From positions 1,562,610 through 1,626,609 of the forward strand of contig CAXAMN010022695.1 in the NCBI GenBank assembly GCA_963970005.1: a stretch of 64,000 nucleotides of DNA, read 5' to 3'. Every line of letters begins with the position of its first letter. The stretch's first letter is position 1. The notes under the pieces are model-generated. The model had not been told where the DNA came from. It saw only the letters and a list, made by a program, of their open reading frames with translations, and did no database searches. Positions 47,034 to 56,722 of the stretch are shown here, in pieces. A program made the position numbers and the translations under genes. Origin of the DNA: Durusdinium trenchii. Lineage: Eukaryota > Sar > Dinophyceae > Suessiales > Symbiodiniaceae.

Positions 47034-47038
47034 CAAAG
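47034..47038. repeat. Candidate target-site duplication, left
   Basis: CAAAG lies just outside the 3' LTR, separated from its TG by two bases (TC). The same five bases follow the other LTR directly at 63674-63678. The two extra bases leave some doubt. Confidence 0.6.
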
Positions 47039-47040
47039 TC

Positions 47041-47219
47041 TGATCACGATTCGTGCTGCGATGAATCGTGTCTTCTCGAAGGTCGAAAAACGTGAGAAAA
47101 GGCCGCGGTTCCTTTTTGAGACTGCATGGCTCAGCGATCGACTTCGGGGAGAAACGTGGGGCGGTTTGTGCCCAGACATCATGGTGGGTGATCAAGGTGC
47201 TAGGACTACATCTTTCACA
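47041..47219 (-). repeat. 3' LTR, 179 bp
   Basis: It begins TGATCACGATTCG and ends CATCTTTCACA on the plus strand, so in transcription sense it is TGTGAAAG...GTGATCA with canonical TG/CA ends. It matches 63493-63673 except for two substitutions and a T run shorter by two. At 179 bp it is short for a copia LTR. The RNase H frame ends 28 bases inside it. Confidence 0.95.
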
Positions 47220-47817
47220 CTGGTCTTGTTTTTGCGATCATCCACCAGTTGGGCCCATGGGCGTTGCAGCCACTGCCTGAATCTGTCGCAAAGATTCAAG
47301 TCTATCTTCGTCAAGCAGTCTGAGTGCTGCAGGTGCGTAGGCACCCACCTTATTGCCTTTGGCAAAAAGGTCTCCTGAACACTGCGTACTTGCACCATGC
47401 TACTCTTGTCTGTCAAGGCCGGGTTTTCGGCCGTCAAGACATCATACAGCGATTTGGCGTCTGTGCAAATCAGCGAAGCCAGGCGCTGCTCGCCTTTGAA
47501 AGCTGGTACTAGGTGAAAAAGTTCTGTCAAAAAGTGGTTGACAAAACATGACCTATCGGTGGCCTCATCGGCCGCACAGGCCTCACTCGCAAGGGTGCTG
47601 CGGCACACTCGGGCGCTACGCCCGCTTTTCCAGAGCCGTACGTGGTGACCTCAGTCACTGCAGCGGGGCATGCCATCACCACGACGCCATACTGCGAGGC
47701 AAAGGTGGACGCGTTCGCCCAGCTGCTTTCCGAGAAAGTGACCAACGTTGTCCCGTTCCCAAAAGAAACTCCAGGGAAGGTTATGCCGTCAGAGTCCGTT
47801 GCACGGGCATAATCCAC
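47192..47817 (-). pseudogene. Copia RNase H domain, frameshifted
   Basis: The first half (frame open over 47527-47817) holds VTFSESSWANAS. The copia RNase H first strand normally has Asp where Glu stands here (codon 47728-47730, conservative change D to E). The second half (frame 47192-47608) holds ASEACAADEATD, ICTDAKSLYDVL and then RWVPTHLQHSDCLTK, matching the E, D and final H/D motifs. One frameshift lies near 47600. The stop codon is at 47192, inside the LTR. Confidence 0.88.
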
Positions 47818-48814
47818 AGCTTCGTACAGCTTTTAAACAGATCTGTGACATCAGTGGAAGAGCCACGATGGCAGAGCGAAGCTGTCGAACTCAAATCCGG
47901 CCTCGACTGACCTGCTAGCCATTGGATGGAGCCGCAAACGCTCCTGAACTCCTGCATCTCCTCAACACTCATCTTCAAGCTCTGCTGCAACCTGCCGGTT
48001 TTGAGGTGACCGGGGGCCATGTTCTTGATGAACTTGCTTTGCGACACCTTGTAGATGAAGCGGCCATCTTGCAGGTGCATGGTGATTTCCTTTCCACGAT
48101 ACTCGCCAGGGGTGTTGACATCAACACGAGTCTGGGAACCCCAGCTGAACAAGCTTGTCAGGCGCTCTGCATCAAAGGACTCACTGTAGGCCGCCATGAA
48201 ATCGTCCACACGCACGATCAGCGCAAAGGAGTGCTTCTTGAATCCAGCCCTGCACAGGGTACTGACCACACTCGAGGGGCATTGGCAAGGCCGTAGCAAT
48301 TGCCTACAATCTCGTAAAGAGGTGCTGGGTAGGCGTTTGCTGCCTCCAAGGTCGGATCTCTCGGGGGTGCCATGTTTGGCGGCTGGTTGCCACGTTCGGT
48401 CTTGTCCTGAACGCCTTGTAGGAAGGCCTTTTCAGCGTCTGAAAGCCACAGATGCCACTGAAGCCCATCCTCTTGGAAGGCGCGGTTTGCGCCAGAAGCT
48501 GCAATGGCAAGGATCACAAACTCGCTGAGGCGAGTTGGAGTTGGAGAGTCTCGTGTGAGACGTGTCAAATCTGGGTCGTTGCATACGATCAAGACTACTC
48601 GAGTCTTAGCCTGGATGATGCCAGGCGCTTTGCTTTTGTTCTTGTAGGCTGCCCTGCTTTTCATGACTCTGCGTCGGAGAACGGGGTCAGCCCACACAGC
48701 ATCGGCTTCCTTCTGAGACAGCGGAAGGATTCCGCTCCATGTCATCCAGCCTGTGTATTCATTCACGGCTGACTGGGTGAACTTCTCCCTTGCCATTAAG
48801 GGAAGTGCCATCAC
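47781..48814 (-). pseudogene. Copia reverse transcriptase, frameshifted
   Basis: The first part (48218-48814) contains KTRVVLIVCNDPDL, DSPTPTRLSEF and WLSDAEKAFLQG; the first catalytic Asp is residue 126, at about 48437-48439. NCYGLANAPRVW then precedes a frameshift near 48280. The second part (47781-48299) contains the catalytic VRVDDFMAAYS (VDD at about 48201-48209), FIKNMAPGHLK and FRSVCGSIQWLAGQSRPDL, the connection to RNase H. The catalytic Asp residues are kept. The domain would be functional except for the shift. Confidence 0.92.
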
Positions 48815-49613
48815 CTCACGCCATGGCAGCTCTCTGTCAAGCTGCTTGAGCTCTTGGCGGGTGAGCTTCCGCTCGTTGGAGATCGACAGATCTTCGTCAG
48901 AGCTGCCATGGTCTGGTCGTGTGGCTCTGTTGCTGGATCTCCAGCTGCCGTGCTTTGCTTGTTAAGTATGCTTTGTATGCTTGGCTGAATGTTGGTACTG
49001 GGCTCCTTGCTGGGCACGTGCCATCCCAGTATTTGTCTCGGAGGGTTGCCGTGTTATCATCATAGATGTCGTAGTAGGTGAGGAGAGTGCGCAGTGCCTC
49101 AATGTCGTCGCCTGGTCTCTTCTGACCGGTTGGCGGTGCAGTGGACATTGGTTGTTCTGCTGGTTCAGCTTGCTGTACCCCCTGTGCCGGAGGCGGCTCT
49201 GCGGCTGCCGGCGCTGCTTCTGCTGTTGCTTGTACTGGAAGCTGCAAGGGAGTGTCAGACCTGCTGGTCTTGGTTTTGCCTGTGGACCGGATGTCTCGAC
49301 AGGCGTCTGTGGTGCTCTGTTCGGTGTTCGGGATCGGCCTCGATGAGGTCGCGCCGTTGGTGGTACAGGTCCAAAGGACAGGTTGGGTCCGTATCGCTGG
49401 TATGTCGGTGAGTCGATGTTGATCTGTATCTGAATCTGCTGTTGGCCAATGTTGTGCTGGTTGGCCTGTTGGTTGACCTCTTGTGAGGTCTGGATGTTCA
49501 TGGTTCATCCCTGCCTGTTGCCGGTGCGGTTGGCTGAGCGGCGATCGAACGCGCCACTTCGCCTGGTGGTATCGGCATTGTCAGAGGTGTCATCGGTGCG
49601 AGTTCACCTGGTG
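48815..49613 (-). pseudogene. Low-complexity linker between integrase and reverse transcriptase
   Basis: Pro/Gln/Thr/Ala-rich sequence in two or more frames (for example QATAEAAPAAAEPPPAQGVQQ and YWDGTCPARSPVPTFSQAYKAYL). Such linkers are usual and poorly conserved in copia polyproteins. Frame changes occur near 49500 and 49620. Confidence 0.7.
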
Positions 49614-50222
49614 TCATTGCTGCTGCAGCGGCTGTGTCAAGGTGTTCTGTTGTGGCCTCTGGCTGGGCCAGGTGTGTGTGTCTTGCCACAGTGCTGGTGT
49701 GTTTGGTGCTCCATGTTGCTCCAACAGGTCTGCATCTGCTGTTACGTGTTGTTCTTGTGTTGGGTCGTCTTCGATTGCGTCACCCCAAAGACCTGTTGCT
49801 ATGTTTGCTCTTGCGTCCTTGAGGAGCTCAATGTCTTCGGTGCTTGGTGTCCAACTTTCCCAGCCGACTGCGCTGCGAAGTTGTGTAGCGCCGACCCGAA
49901 GTGAGGTCTTACCGACCTGGATCCAGCATGTCTTCTTGTCTGGATCGTGAGCCAAGAGACGGCCCAGACACCAGCCGCCTTTCTTGCGTTGGCGCGACCT
50001 TGCGCTCCATCGCCAGAAAGCTACTGCTTGTCCTGCTTGTAGGTTGCTGACGTCTCGTTGTGTTCGTGTCTTGCGAAGCAATGCACGGTTCACAGACTGT
50101 GAGGCTGTTGTCTGCATCAGTGCTGCTACCGCTTCTGCTCGTAGGAGTTCGGGTCGAAGTAGTGAGGTGTCTGTCTCTTGAAATGGCCAGTGACATGTCA
50201 TCGGAAATGATGTCTCCGATGG
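49614..50222 (-). pseudogene. Integrase C-terminal region, downstream half
   Basis: This continues the integrase interrupted at 58064. SVNRALLRKTRTQRDV, LQAGQAVAFWRWSARSRQRKKGGW and QLRSAVGWESW match the post-core GxxVxxWR...W...LR segment of copia integrases. The junction with the inner element falls just after the core, so the insertion removed integrase activity in one step. Confidence 0.88.
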
Positions 50223-50253
50223 CCCAAAGCATCCGAGATTGAAAAAATTCAAT
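50223..50253. repeat. Left terminal inverted repeat
   Basis: 31 bases matching the right end with one mismatch at position 14. The boundary is set by where the two ends stop matching; the C run makes it uncertain by a few bases. Confidence 0.9.
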
Positions 50254-50377
50254 CGCTATTGATTTTTTCAATCGAAGATTGAATTTGTGCAAAATTCAAT
50301 CGAATTTTTGTTTTTTCAATCGAATTTATGCTTTTGAAATTCAATCGAAATTGGTTTTAAAATTCAATCGTTTTTGC
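50254..50377. repeat. Left subterminal repeats (TTCAATCG)
   Basis: At least six TTCAATCG or close variants in both orientations, including the palindrome TTCAATCGAAGATTGAA at 50268-50284. In CACTA-type elements comparable subterminal repeats bind the transposase; that role here is inference. Confidence 0.8.
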
Positions 50378-50429
50378 ACTGGTTTTCTACTTGTTTGTGT
50401 CATTTTTGGCATGCATGAGGTCTTCTCTG

Positions 50430-50516
50430 GGGCTGTCAAGCCCACAAGTGCAACTCTATAGGGCTGTCCAGCCCACAAGCTTGTACTTATGGAAACAAGT
50501 TAAGGCTGTCCAGCCT
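50430..50516. repeat. GGCTGTCCAGCC cluster 1
   Basis: Two exact copies (50461-50474 in a G...C frame, 50503-50516 in an A...T frame) and one variant at 50430-50442. They lie downstream of the transposase stop codon. Confidence 0.93.
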
Positions 50517-50567
50517 AGTCTGCAGCCCATGGCAATCCAACTTGCAATGCAGCAAGGCAATGTTTTC

Positions 50568-52528
50568 TCACTCTTCTGCAGAGTCGATGATGTCCAGATT
50601 TCTGTACCCCTTGAGGAGTAGATGAAAGACCAGCCTGAATTTCATCAGCACCTTTCCAGTCACTTTGTGAGCTGGTGTGCCCCAAGTGCAGCTGGATGAT
50701 ATCTGCTTTATGATGCCCATAAAGCTCTCTGAGCCATAGCACCATGTGCTGGCTGGATGGATATGATGGGCTTGTGCCAAAAGGTGATTCAATTTGTGGT
50801 GCTTCTGCACCAGAGAATATCGATGCAAACCTTTTTCAAAGGCATCATTGGCAAGCCACGAGTAGTGTGCAAGGAGAACTTGTCCTGCCCTTTCCAGGGC
50901 AATACCACATTCTGGAGACCACTCTTTCCAATTCTTGCCCAGCAGTGTGTAGATTCTCTGCAACTCCTCCAGCATTGCAACTCTGTGTTTCCCTGCCCTG
51001 TCATCTGCATGGAGCTTACTCAGCTCCAAAGCCACTGGGGCGAAGTGTCGAATCTTGTTCCCCTTGATGTGCTTGAGCACAGGGTACTCCTCTGCAGATG
51101 ATGCCACATCATTGAGGGTCAGGTGCTTGATTCTTTTGGCAGCTTCTATGCCCAACTTGCCATACATCTCAGCAATCTTCTTGTTCAGAAGCTGCATCTT
51201 GGCTTCTCCTGGGCTTTCAGAGTGACTAGGGCCTAGGGCTGTCCAGCCCATAGATCTAGCCAGGGCTGTCCAGCCCACATGCAACATGGGAGGCTGTCCA
51301 GCCAGCCTACATGCAACTAGGGCTGTCCAGCCCAAAGCAAAGAAGGTGTCCAAGCTTCTAGAGGTCCCTCCAAGTTTGTCCATGATGTCAATGAGGACGC
51401 TCCCATGCAGGTAAGCAGCAACACCCAGGTCGAGAACATGTAAAATGTCCAATTTGATTGCCAGAGGTGAGCAAGCTGGCACCTTGAAGAGTGGGTGGGT
51501 GCCATATTCCTTTTGCAGGAGTTTTGGGGAGAGGATGGAGGACCTCCAAGCAGCGGTTGGCCTGCAGTCTGTAAAAGGCCTTTCACTGCCTGTCTTCTTC
51601 TGGTCTGCCAAGCAGTATGCACAAATCATATTGTTTGAGCTGTATGGGAAGCCAAATTCTGATGCGAACCATTCCAGGTCACCAGTGATTGCCCACAAAA
51701 CTCCCCTTCTCAGGGGTCTGCCCTTCACTCCATCCATGGGCACTCCAGAATGGTTCTTCTTTGGTGCTTTGCCTTCATAGAGCGAAGTGAAGGACCAAGC
51801 CATGCATTCCATGATGGTGTTGAATGTTTCCTTGCTGACTGCTGCTTTTGGTATTGCAGCTAGAAGGAGCTGGCTGTCTCCCACAGGCATTGATGTCAAA
51901 AGGCATCTAAAGGAAAGGACTTGTATGGAATCAGTCTCTGTGAAGGGTGCTCCATCACCATGCAAACACCATGGAATGGGGAGACTTTCTGGTCGATCAA
52001 AGTCCAATGATCTCCAGAGCTGTTGTGTCATCTGAGGGTTCCTTGGTTAAAGGGGTGTGCAGCCAAGACAGCATCAAGGCTGCCAGCAAAAAAAATCAAA
52101 AAGATTGTGGAATTTATCCTAGGCTCTTTTTCTGGCTCTCCCAGAAAAGGATGAGGTCATTGTCAGTGCATGTCAGATTGACCAACAATTCCCCCCTGCT
52201 GGAGCGATTCCACCCATTGGTGGGGCAAAAGAACAAAACAATCACATTCTGTGAGGCACTTCTCACCAGCCACTTTCATGGCCATCTGGCATGTGAGCTT
52301 GTATGGGGCAGGTGCTTGCAGATGGGTGAAGCATTTCCTGAGCAAATCTCTGTGAACATTCCCTGACTGCTGGCCCATGGCGCCAAGGCCCTGAAGCTGA
52401 AGCATCTCTGGTGTGCTTGCACCACTCTTCACAGCAGCATCAGCCAAATGTTGGAGTTCAATGGCACTTATTGTGCCCAGTGCAAATTTCTGCGCCAGAA
52501 GAACCCACAAGGGGCAGGGCTCTGACAT
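50568..52528 (-). CDS. Probable DDE-type transposase of the nested element (two exons)
   Basis: Exon 1 is about 52105-52528 (from MSEPCPLWVLLAQKFALG; NVHRDLLRKCF and FVLLPHQWVESL). Exon 2 is about 50568-52031. The intron between them ends in CAG right before codon ATGACACAACAG; its start is not certain. Exon 2 residues: HGDGAPF 24-30, AITGDLEWF 114-122, CAYCLAD 137-143, TDCRPTAAWR 154-163, LDILHVLDLGV 194-204, YGSESFMGIIK 432-442. The GD-then-CxxC pair and the DxxHxxDLGV segment recall Tnp2/CACTA-like transposases (inference). Residues 234-266 read through three GWTA units, which are copies of the element's palindrome (51236-51332); they are probably an unspliced intron or an in-frame insertion. 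The stop follows IIDSAEE. Confidence 0.7.
51236..51332. repeat. GGCTGTCCAGCC cluster 2, inside the transposase frame
   Basis: Four exact copies at 51236-51249, 51263-51276, 51291-51304 and 51319-51332. On the minus strand they translate as GWTAL or AGQP. No stop codon occurs, so the transposase frame stays open across them. Confidence 0.93.
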
Positions 52529-52581
52529 ATTCCTAGCTTGAGGCTATTGCGCCACCTGAAAATTGCAACTTTTTGCCTACA

Positions 52582-52730
52582 GGGCTGTCCAGCCCACCCT
52601 GCAGAACTGCCAACCCATCACCACAAGAAAGGCTGTCCAGCCTGTGTCCAGCTACATATTCAAAAAGTTGCCAGAAAAAAGGCTGTCCAGCCTTTGCAAT
52701 CATTTTCATTCCTGGGCAGCTGTCCAGCTG
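52582..52730. repeat. GGCTGTCCAGCC cluster 3
   Basis: Three exact copies (52582, 52630, 52680) and one variant, CAGCTGTCCAGCTG at 52717-52730, in which both arms changed together so that the palindrome is kept. The cluster lies between the transposase and the next gene. Confidence 0.93.
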
Positions 52731-52784
52731 AGTGCAAAATGGTTGTGCTCTCCCAGCACATTGGTGCCTAGCCTAGGCTGGTGC

Positions 52785-53973
52785 TTAATCCTCATCAGAG
52801 CCTGCCTCAGACTCCTTCTTGGCCTTCTTTTTGGGATGGTTCTTCTTGCAGGCTTGCACAGCCTTCAAGGATGCCACCAAAGCATTCTTGGCTGCTTCCT
52901 TTTTGGAGCCAGCAGTCAGGGCTTGCTCCACTTGCTTTATGGCATCCCCTGCCAGCTTCACCATGGCCACAGCCTGCTTGTAGTCTTGGCTTTTCTTGTC
53001 ATCAGCATCAACCATGGCTGCTTGGAAGAAGCTTTGCTCTTTGCAGAGCTCTGCTTTGAAAGCCAAAAGCTTCTTGGAGAGTTCCTGCTTTGTGGTGGCA
53101 GAAGACACCTGGCTTGTCAGCTCCCATTTGTTTTTCTTCTCTGTTGTCTTTGGGTTGTCTTCTGGGTCTTTGGGGTCCTTGTTTTTGTTGGAGCCAAAGA
53201 ATTTCTTGAGGTCTGGCTCCAGGTCCATGGATGCAACATCATCCTCTTCTCCCACCACTTCCATCCCCCAATTGCCCTCAGCCTTGAGGTCATCCAAAGT
53301 AAGGTTCTCATAGTCTGCAAGGGTTTCCTCTTTGGTGGCCTTGCTGGAGGAAGCCTTCAGTCGAGTGCCCCTGGTCTTGGTAGCTTCCTGCTTGTATTCT
53401 TCAGAATGCACAGCAAACTCCATGTACTTTGGATCTAGGGGGTTCTTTCTCCATTTGAGGGTGCCCCTTTTCAGCATGCCCAGTGCTTGGTCTTTACCCA
53501 AGTCATCACAGGTCTTCTTCCAAGACCTCCACTTGTACCCTTGTTTGGACACATTTTTCAGCTCAAAGGCTGTCACTGCCTGCCTGTAGTGTTTTTGCAG
53601 CTGACCACCATCTTTCAGCCAGGCCCTGAGCAGCATTTGCTTTTTGGCATTGCTGCCAGGCCCACTTGTGCTCTGGGCATACTTCTGGTCTTCACCTTCC
53701 ATGTCCCTGTTCATCTTGACCCTCTTCCACAAGGACATCATGGAGAGGTTGTCTAGCCCAGCAAGCTTTTTTTTTCATGTTGCCTTCATCCATTCCCTCC
53801 ATCTCAGCCATCAGACATTCAATTTGTTCATGCCTCTTGACCTGTGCCTCTGTTAGGCTATCCTCACTGGCTTCCACTGCTTGGCGAGTGGTTTTTGGCT
53901 TTCCCTTTGTGTCAGCTGTGGCTGGTTTCTTGTTGACACTGGCTGGTGCAGCTGCAGGCCTCTTCATGCCCAT
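52785..53973 (-). CDS. Lys/Ala-rich accessory protein of the nested element, frameshifted
   Basis: It starts MGMKRPAAAPASVNKKPATA (53973), a basic Pro/Ala-rich N terminus that looks nuclear. After 65-70 codons the frame breaks at nine A (53769-53777); one A fewer would join it to the 318-codon frame of 52785-53741. That part has SLWKRVKMNRDMEG, RAWLKDGGQLQKHYRQAV, a W-x-x-W segment (YKWRSWKKTCDDLG), an acidic centre, and a highly charged C terminus ending KKKAKKESEAGSDED. No family recognised with confidence. Its place beside the transposase suggests an accessory DNA-binding role, like the second protein of CACTA elements (inference). The frameshift may be genuine or a homopolymer error. Confidence 0.7.
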
Positions 53974-54074
53974 GGTGGCAGCTGGCTACTCAGTATGGGG
54001 TGCCCTAGTCTTGAACCTGGTGGAAAAAATTTGCTCAAGAAAATCAATATGTTGGCAAAGGTTTGCCTGAAAAT

Positions 54075-54240
54075 GTATTACTTCATATTACTTTTCTTTA
54101 CTTTTTATTACTGCTTATTACTTTTTATTACTGTTTATTACTTTTATTACTGTTTATTGTCTATTACTGTTTATTACTGTTTATTACTTCTTATTACTTT
54201 TCTTTACTGTTTATTACTTCATATTACTGTTTGTTACTTT
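54075..54240. repeat. TTTATTACTG minisatellite
   Basis: Units of about 10 bases (TTTATTACTG/TTTATTACTT) repeated some fifteen times with variation, strongly T-rich on the plus strand. It lies upstream of the MGMKRPAAAP gene, where a promoter or leader would be expected. Confidence 0.9.
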
Positions 54241-54251
54241 CTGCTTTTTTT

Positions 54252-54395
54252 GGGCTGTCCAGCCCACTCTTTTAGGCTGTCCAGCCCACTCTTTTGGGCT
54301 GTCCAGCCCACCCATTTGCACTGTCCAGCCCACTCATGGGCTGTCTAGCCCACCCCCAGGGGCTGCCCAGCCCACCTCCCATGAGCTGTCCAGCC
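54252..54395. repeat. GGCTGTCCAGCC cluster 4
   Basis: Three exact copies and four near copies (GCACTGTCCAGCCC, GGGCTGTCTAGCCC, GGGCTGCCCAGCCC, GAGCTGTCCAGCCC), spaced mostly 20-25 bases apart and followed by CCCACY. It is the densest array in the element. Confidence 0.93.
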
Positions 54396-54525
54396 CACCC
54401 CTACTTTTTTTTTGCATCCAAGCTTGCCAAGTCAGGTTACCAAGAGGGGGGCCCACAGATCACACAAACATATCTAGTTTCTGCTTTGAGTTCAACAGAA
54501 GGCCCCCCCCCATGGCTATTGAAAA

Positions 54526-54562
54526 AGGCTATCCAGCCTGTACCAAAAAGGCTGTCCAGCCT
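54526..54562. repeat. GGCTGTCCAGCC cluster 5
   Basis: One near copy (AGGCTATCCAGCCT) and one exact copy just after the stop codon of the Cys-rich exon. Confidence 0.9.
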
Positions 54563-54785
54563 AAAACTCTAACACTTCAGTGTCATACAAGTCCACAGCT
54601 TCCTGCAGGCCATCCACAGCTTCACCACCCCTGAAGCTGCTGCATGAAGGCCTCATGCACCCTCTGCAACTGGGTTTTCTAACCCTGCTCTTCTTGGCGA
54701 CATATGAGTAGCGGGTGCATGCTCTGCACTTGCTGAACCAGTTGCTGGGGTGGTCTACATCCCAGAAGTCAGTCCTGGGCAACAC
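54561..54785 (-). CDS. Cys-rich exon with two CxxC pairs
   Basis: 74 codons open from MLPRTDFWDVDHPSNWF. WFSKCRACTRYSY and KPSCRGCMRPSC give two CxxC pairs spaced about 20 residues apart, consistent with a zinc ribbon. The C terminus is acidic (QEAVDLYDTEVLEF, stop). Because the motif cluster at 54802 lies immediately upstream, this is probably the last exon of the Pro/Ala-rich gene at 54.87-55.8 kb rather than a separate gene. Zinc binding is inferred from the Cys pattern only. Confidence 0.6.
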   Translation of the reverse strand: MLPRTDFWDVDHPSNWFSKCRACTRYSYVAKKSRVRKPSCRGCMRPSCSSFRGGEAVDGLQEAVDLYDTEVLEF

Positions 54786-54801
54786 ACTCGAAAGTTGTTA
54801 G

Positions 54802-54815
54802 AGGCTGTCCAGCCT
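54802..54815. repeat. GGCTGTCCAGCC single copy
   Basis: One exact copy with A...T outer pair, in the presumed intron between the Cys-rich exon and the Pro/Ala-rich exon. Confidence 0.9.
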
Positions 54816-54869
54816 GAAAACAAAACCATGAATGGTGTTTTTAAGAATAAGAAGTAAGAAGTTCCACAT

Positions 54870-55800
54870 GTACTTTTGCCAAAAATCTTTTCCATTTCCC
54901 TTGCAAGAAGTACCCCACCAGCTTCAGTAACCTCAGGTGTTGCAGCCCCCTGAGGGCCAACAGGCTCTGCAGCCTCTTGTTGAGGAGGCTGAGAAGTGTG
55001 TTGGGGGGTGGTTTTCATCACAACCCTGTTCCTGCTTGTCATCATCCTGCTTCCAGCTGCCATGCCAGCCATACCCACTTGTCCACCAGCCCCACCACTG
55101 GCTCTTACTCCAGTCTTCCTCAACCATTTCTTCATCTGGTGGCTCTGCAGCCATGGCAGCCTCTGCCACATTCAAGCCTGAGGAGGTAGCGCTTGTTGCT
55201 GCGGCAGTCTTCCATGGTGCTTGAGCCTTGTCAGCCTGACTGGGTGTTTCTGCTGGTGTGGCTGGCATTGGCTCTGGCTTTTCTGCAGGCTGCCCAGCCT
55301 GGGTTGGTGGAGGCCCCTCAGCCTGGGCAGGCTGCTCAGCCTGTAGTGGAGGCTGGTCAGGCTGGGCTCCTTTTGGCTCTGGTGGAGGGGCTGCTTTTGG
55401 CTCTGGTGGAGGTGCAGCCTGAGTATGGCTGGGTGCTGGGTCTGCAGGAGGCTGGCCAGCCTGGGTTGGTACCAGGAAGGGTGGTGGTCCTCCTGCTGCC
55501 TTGCTTGCTCCTCCTGGTGTTGGTGGTTCTTGCCAAGCGCAGGAGAACTGGCCAGCCTGCTGGTCTTGCCACATGGCTGTGGCAGGTGCACCAATCACCA
55601 GTGGTGGACCCATTGGTGGCTGCATTGCTGCAGGCTGCTGGAGTGGCCAGTGTACTGCCTGCATTTGCTGCAGCAGCGCTTCTTGCTGTTGCTGGTGCTG
55701 CTGCCTCTGCTGGTTCAGCAGGGCCTCATTCATTCTCTCCACCAAGGCCTCCATGAAGTTCAGCCAGTCACTTCCTGCTGAGTGAGACTTTCCAGCTTTG
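54870..55800 (-). CDS. Pro/Ala/Gln-rich exon of the nested element
   Basis: Begins near KAGKSHSAGSDWLNFMEALVERMNEALL, a helical stretch, then poly-Gln (QQHQQQQEALLQQ), then Pro/Ala/Gln repeats such as QAGQPPADP, QAEQPAQAEG and QAGQPAEKPEP. A Trp/Gly/Tyr-rich end follows (WWGWWTSGYGWHGSW). The AGQP units are encoded by degenerate forms of the same palindrome that fills the introns (GGCTGGCCAGCC, GGCTGCCCAGCC, GGCTGCTCAGCC on plus). Two frames are open near the 3' end, so the exon end (about 54870-54935) is uncertain. No function recognised. Confidence 0.6.
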
Positions 55801-55820
55801 TAAGTGAACAAAAGGAAAAA

Positions 55821-55973
55821 AGGCTGTCCAGCCTGTGCTGTGCAAGAACAAAAGGCTGTCCAGCCTGTGCAAGAACAAAAGGCTGTCCAGCCTGCTAGAA
55901 AAAAACACAACTGCCCAGCCAGGCTGTCCAGCCTGCAAAAAACAAGAACACTAAAGGGAGGCTGTCCAGCCCC
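55821..55973. repeat. GGCTGTCCAGCC cluster 6
   Basis: Five exact copies, several in the larger unit AAGAACAAAAGGCTGTCCAGCCTGTGC, in the presumed intron between two exons. Confidence 0.93.
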
Positions 55974-55979
55974 AAAAGC

Positions 55980-56395
55980 AGAGACACTTGTCCTGGGTCC
56001 ACCTTGTCCTTCAACCTGGCAAAGAACTGCCTGTGCGACTCATGCTTGCCCAACACCAAGTCAGTCACCTGCTGGCTGTAAACGACCAGGTTGTGCTGCC
56101 AAACATTAAAGGGCATCTCAGGGTTGTAAGATTGCCACATGCACCTGAGGTTGTCCCTCCAGACACTGCTGCCACCACCACCAGCTCCTTGGTGGGTGGG
56201 TGGCCCCTTCCCATATGGGTCTGGAGCTGGGGCTGGCTTGCCCTTTCCCCCCCTTTGCAGCTGGTTGTCCTCCAGCAGCTTTGGCTTTATTACCACCATC
56301 CATTGCTGGCAGATCGAGTCAGCCCTTCTCAGGGCAAGAGCTTTCCACTTCAGCTTGAGCTCTACTGAAGACAAGCATTGCAAAACAGTTCTGCT
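55980..56395 (-). CDS. Exon of an unknown gene in the nested element
   Basis: Coding-like core: LSSVELKLKWKALALRRADS, a Lys/Gly/Pro stretch, GGGGSSVWRDNLRCMWQSYN, VWQHNLVVYSQQVTDLVLG and HRQFFARLKDK. It is flanked on both sides by motif clusters, which translate as GWTAL and mark the limits of coding sequence. Exact splice sites are not certain; AG and GT dinucleotides occur within a few bases of both edges. Probably part of the same transcript as the Pro/Ala-rich exon (inference). No family recognised. Confidence 0.55.
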
Positions 56396-56407
56396 GCCCA
56401 ACCTGTT

Positions 56408-56651
56408 GGGCTTTCCAGCCCACCACCCAAGTTTTACTTGGGCTGTCCAGCCCACTACCCAAAATGCTTCCAAAAGGGCTGTCCAGCCCAAGACTGCTTG
56501 CAAAACAGGGCTGTCCAGCCCACTACCAAAAACCATTCCAAACAGGGCTGTCCAGCCCACTGCAGAAAGACAAAAGCAAAGGCTGTCCAGCCCAATGTCC
56601 TGTGTGCCTGTTTTCTTTTCAAAGCCACTCACTTGTTAGGCTGTCCAGCCA
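56408..56651. repeat. GGCTGTCCAGCC cluster 7
   Basis: Six exact copies and one near copy (GGGCTTTCCAGCCC), mostly followed by CACTACC or CACTGC. It lies between the 343-codon gene and the next exon. Confidence 0.93.
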
Positions 56652-56722
56652 GCTTGCATGCATGGTCTTATGGGCTGCATATAGCCCTGCCAAGCATCAA
56701 ATCAAGCCATGTAGCCTTCCAG

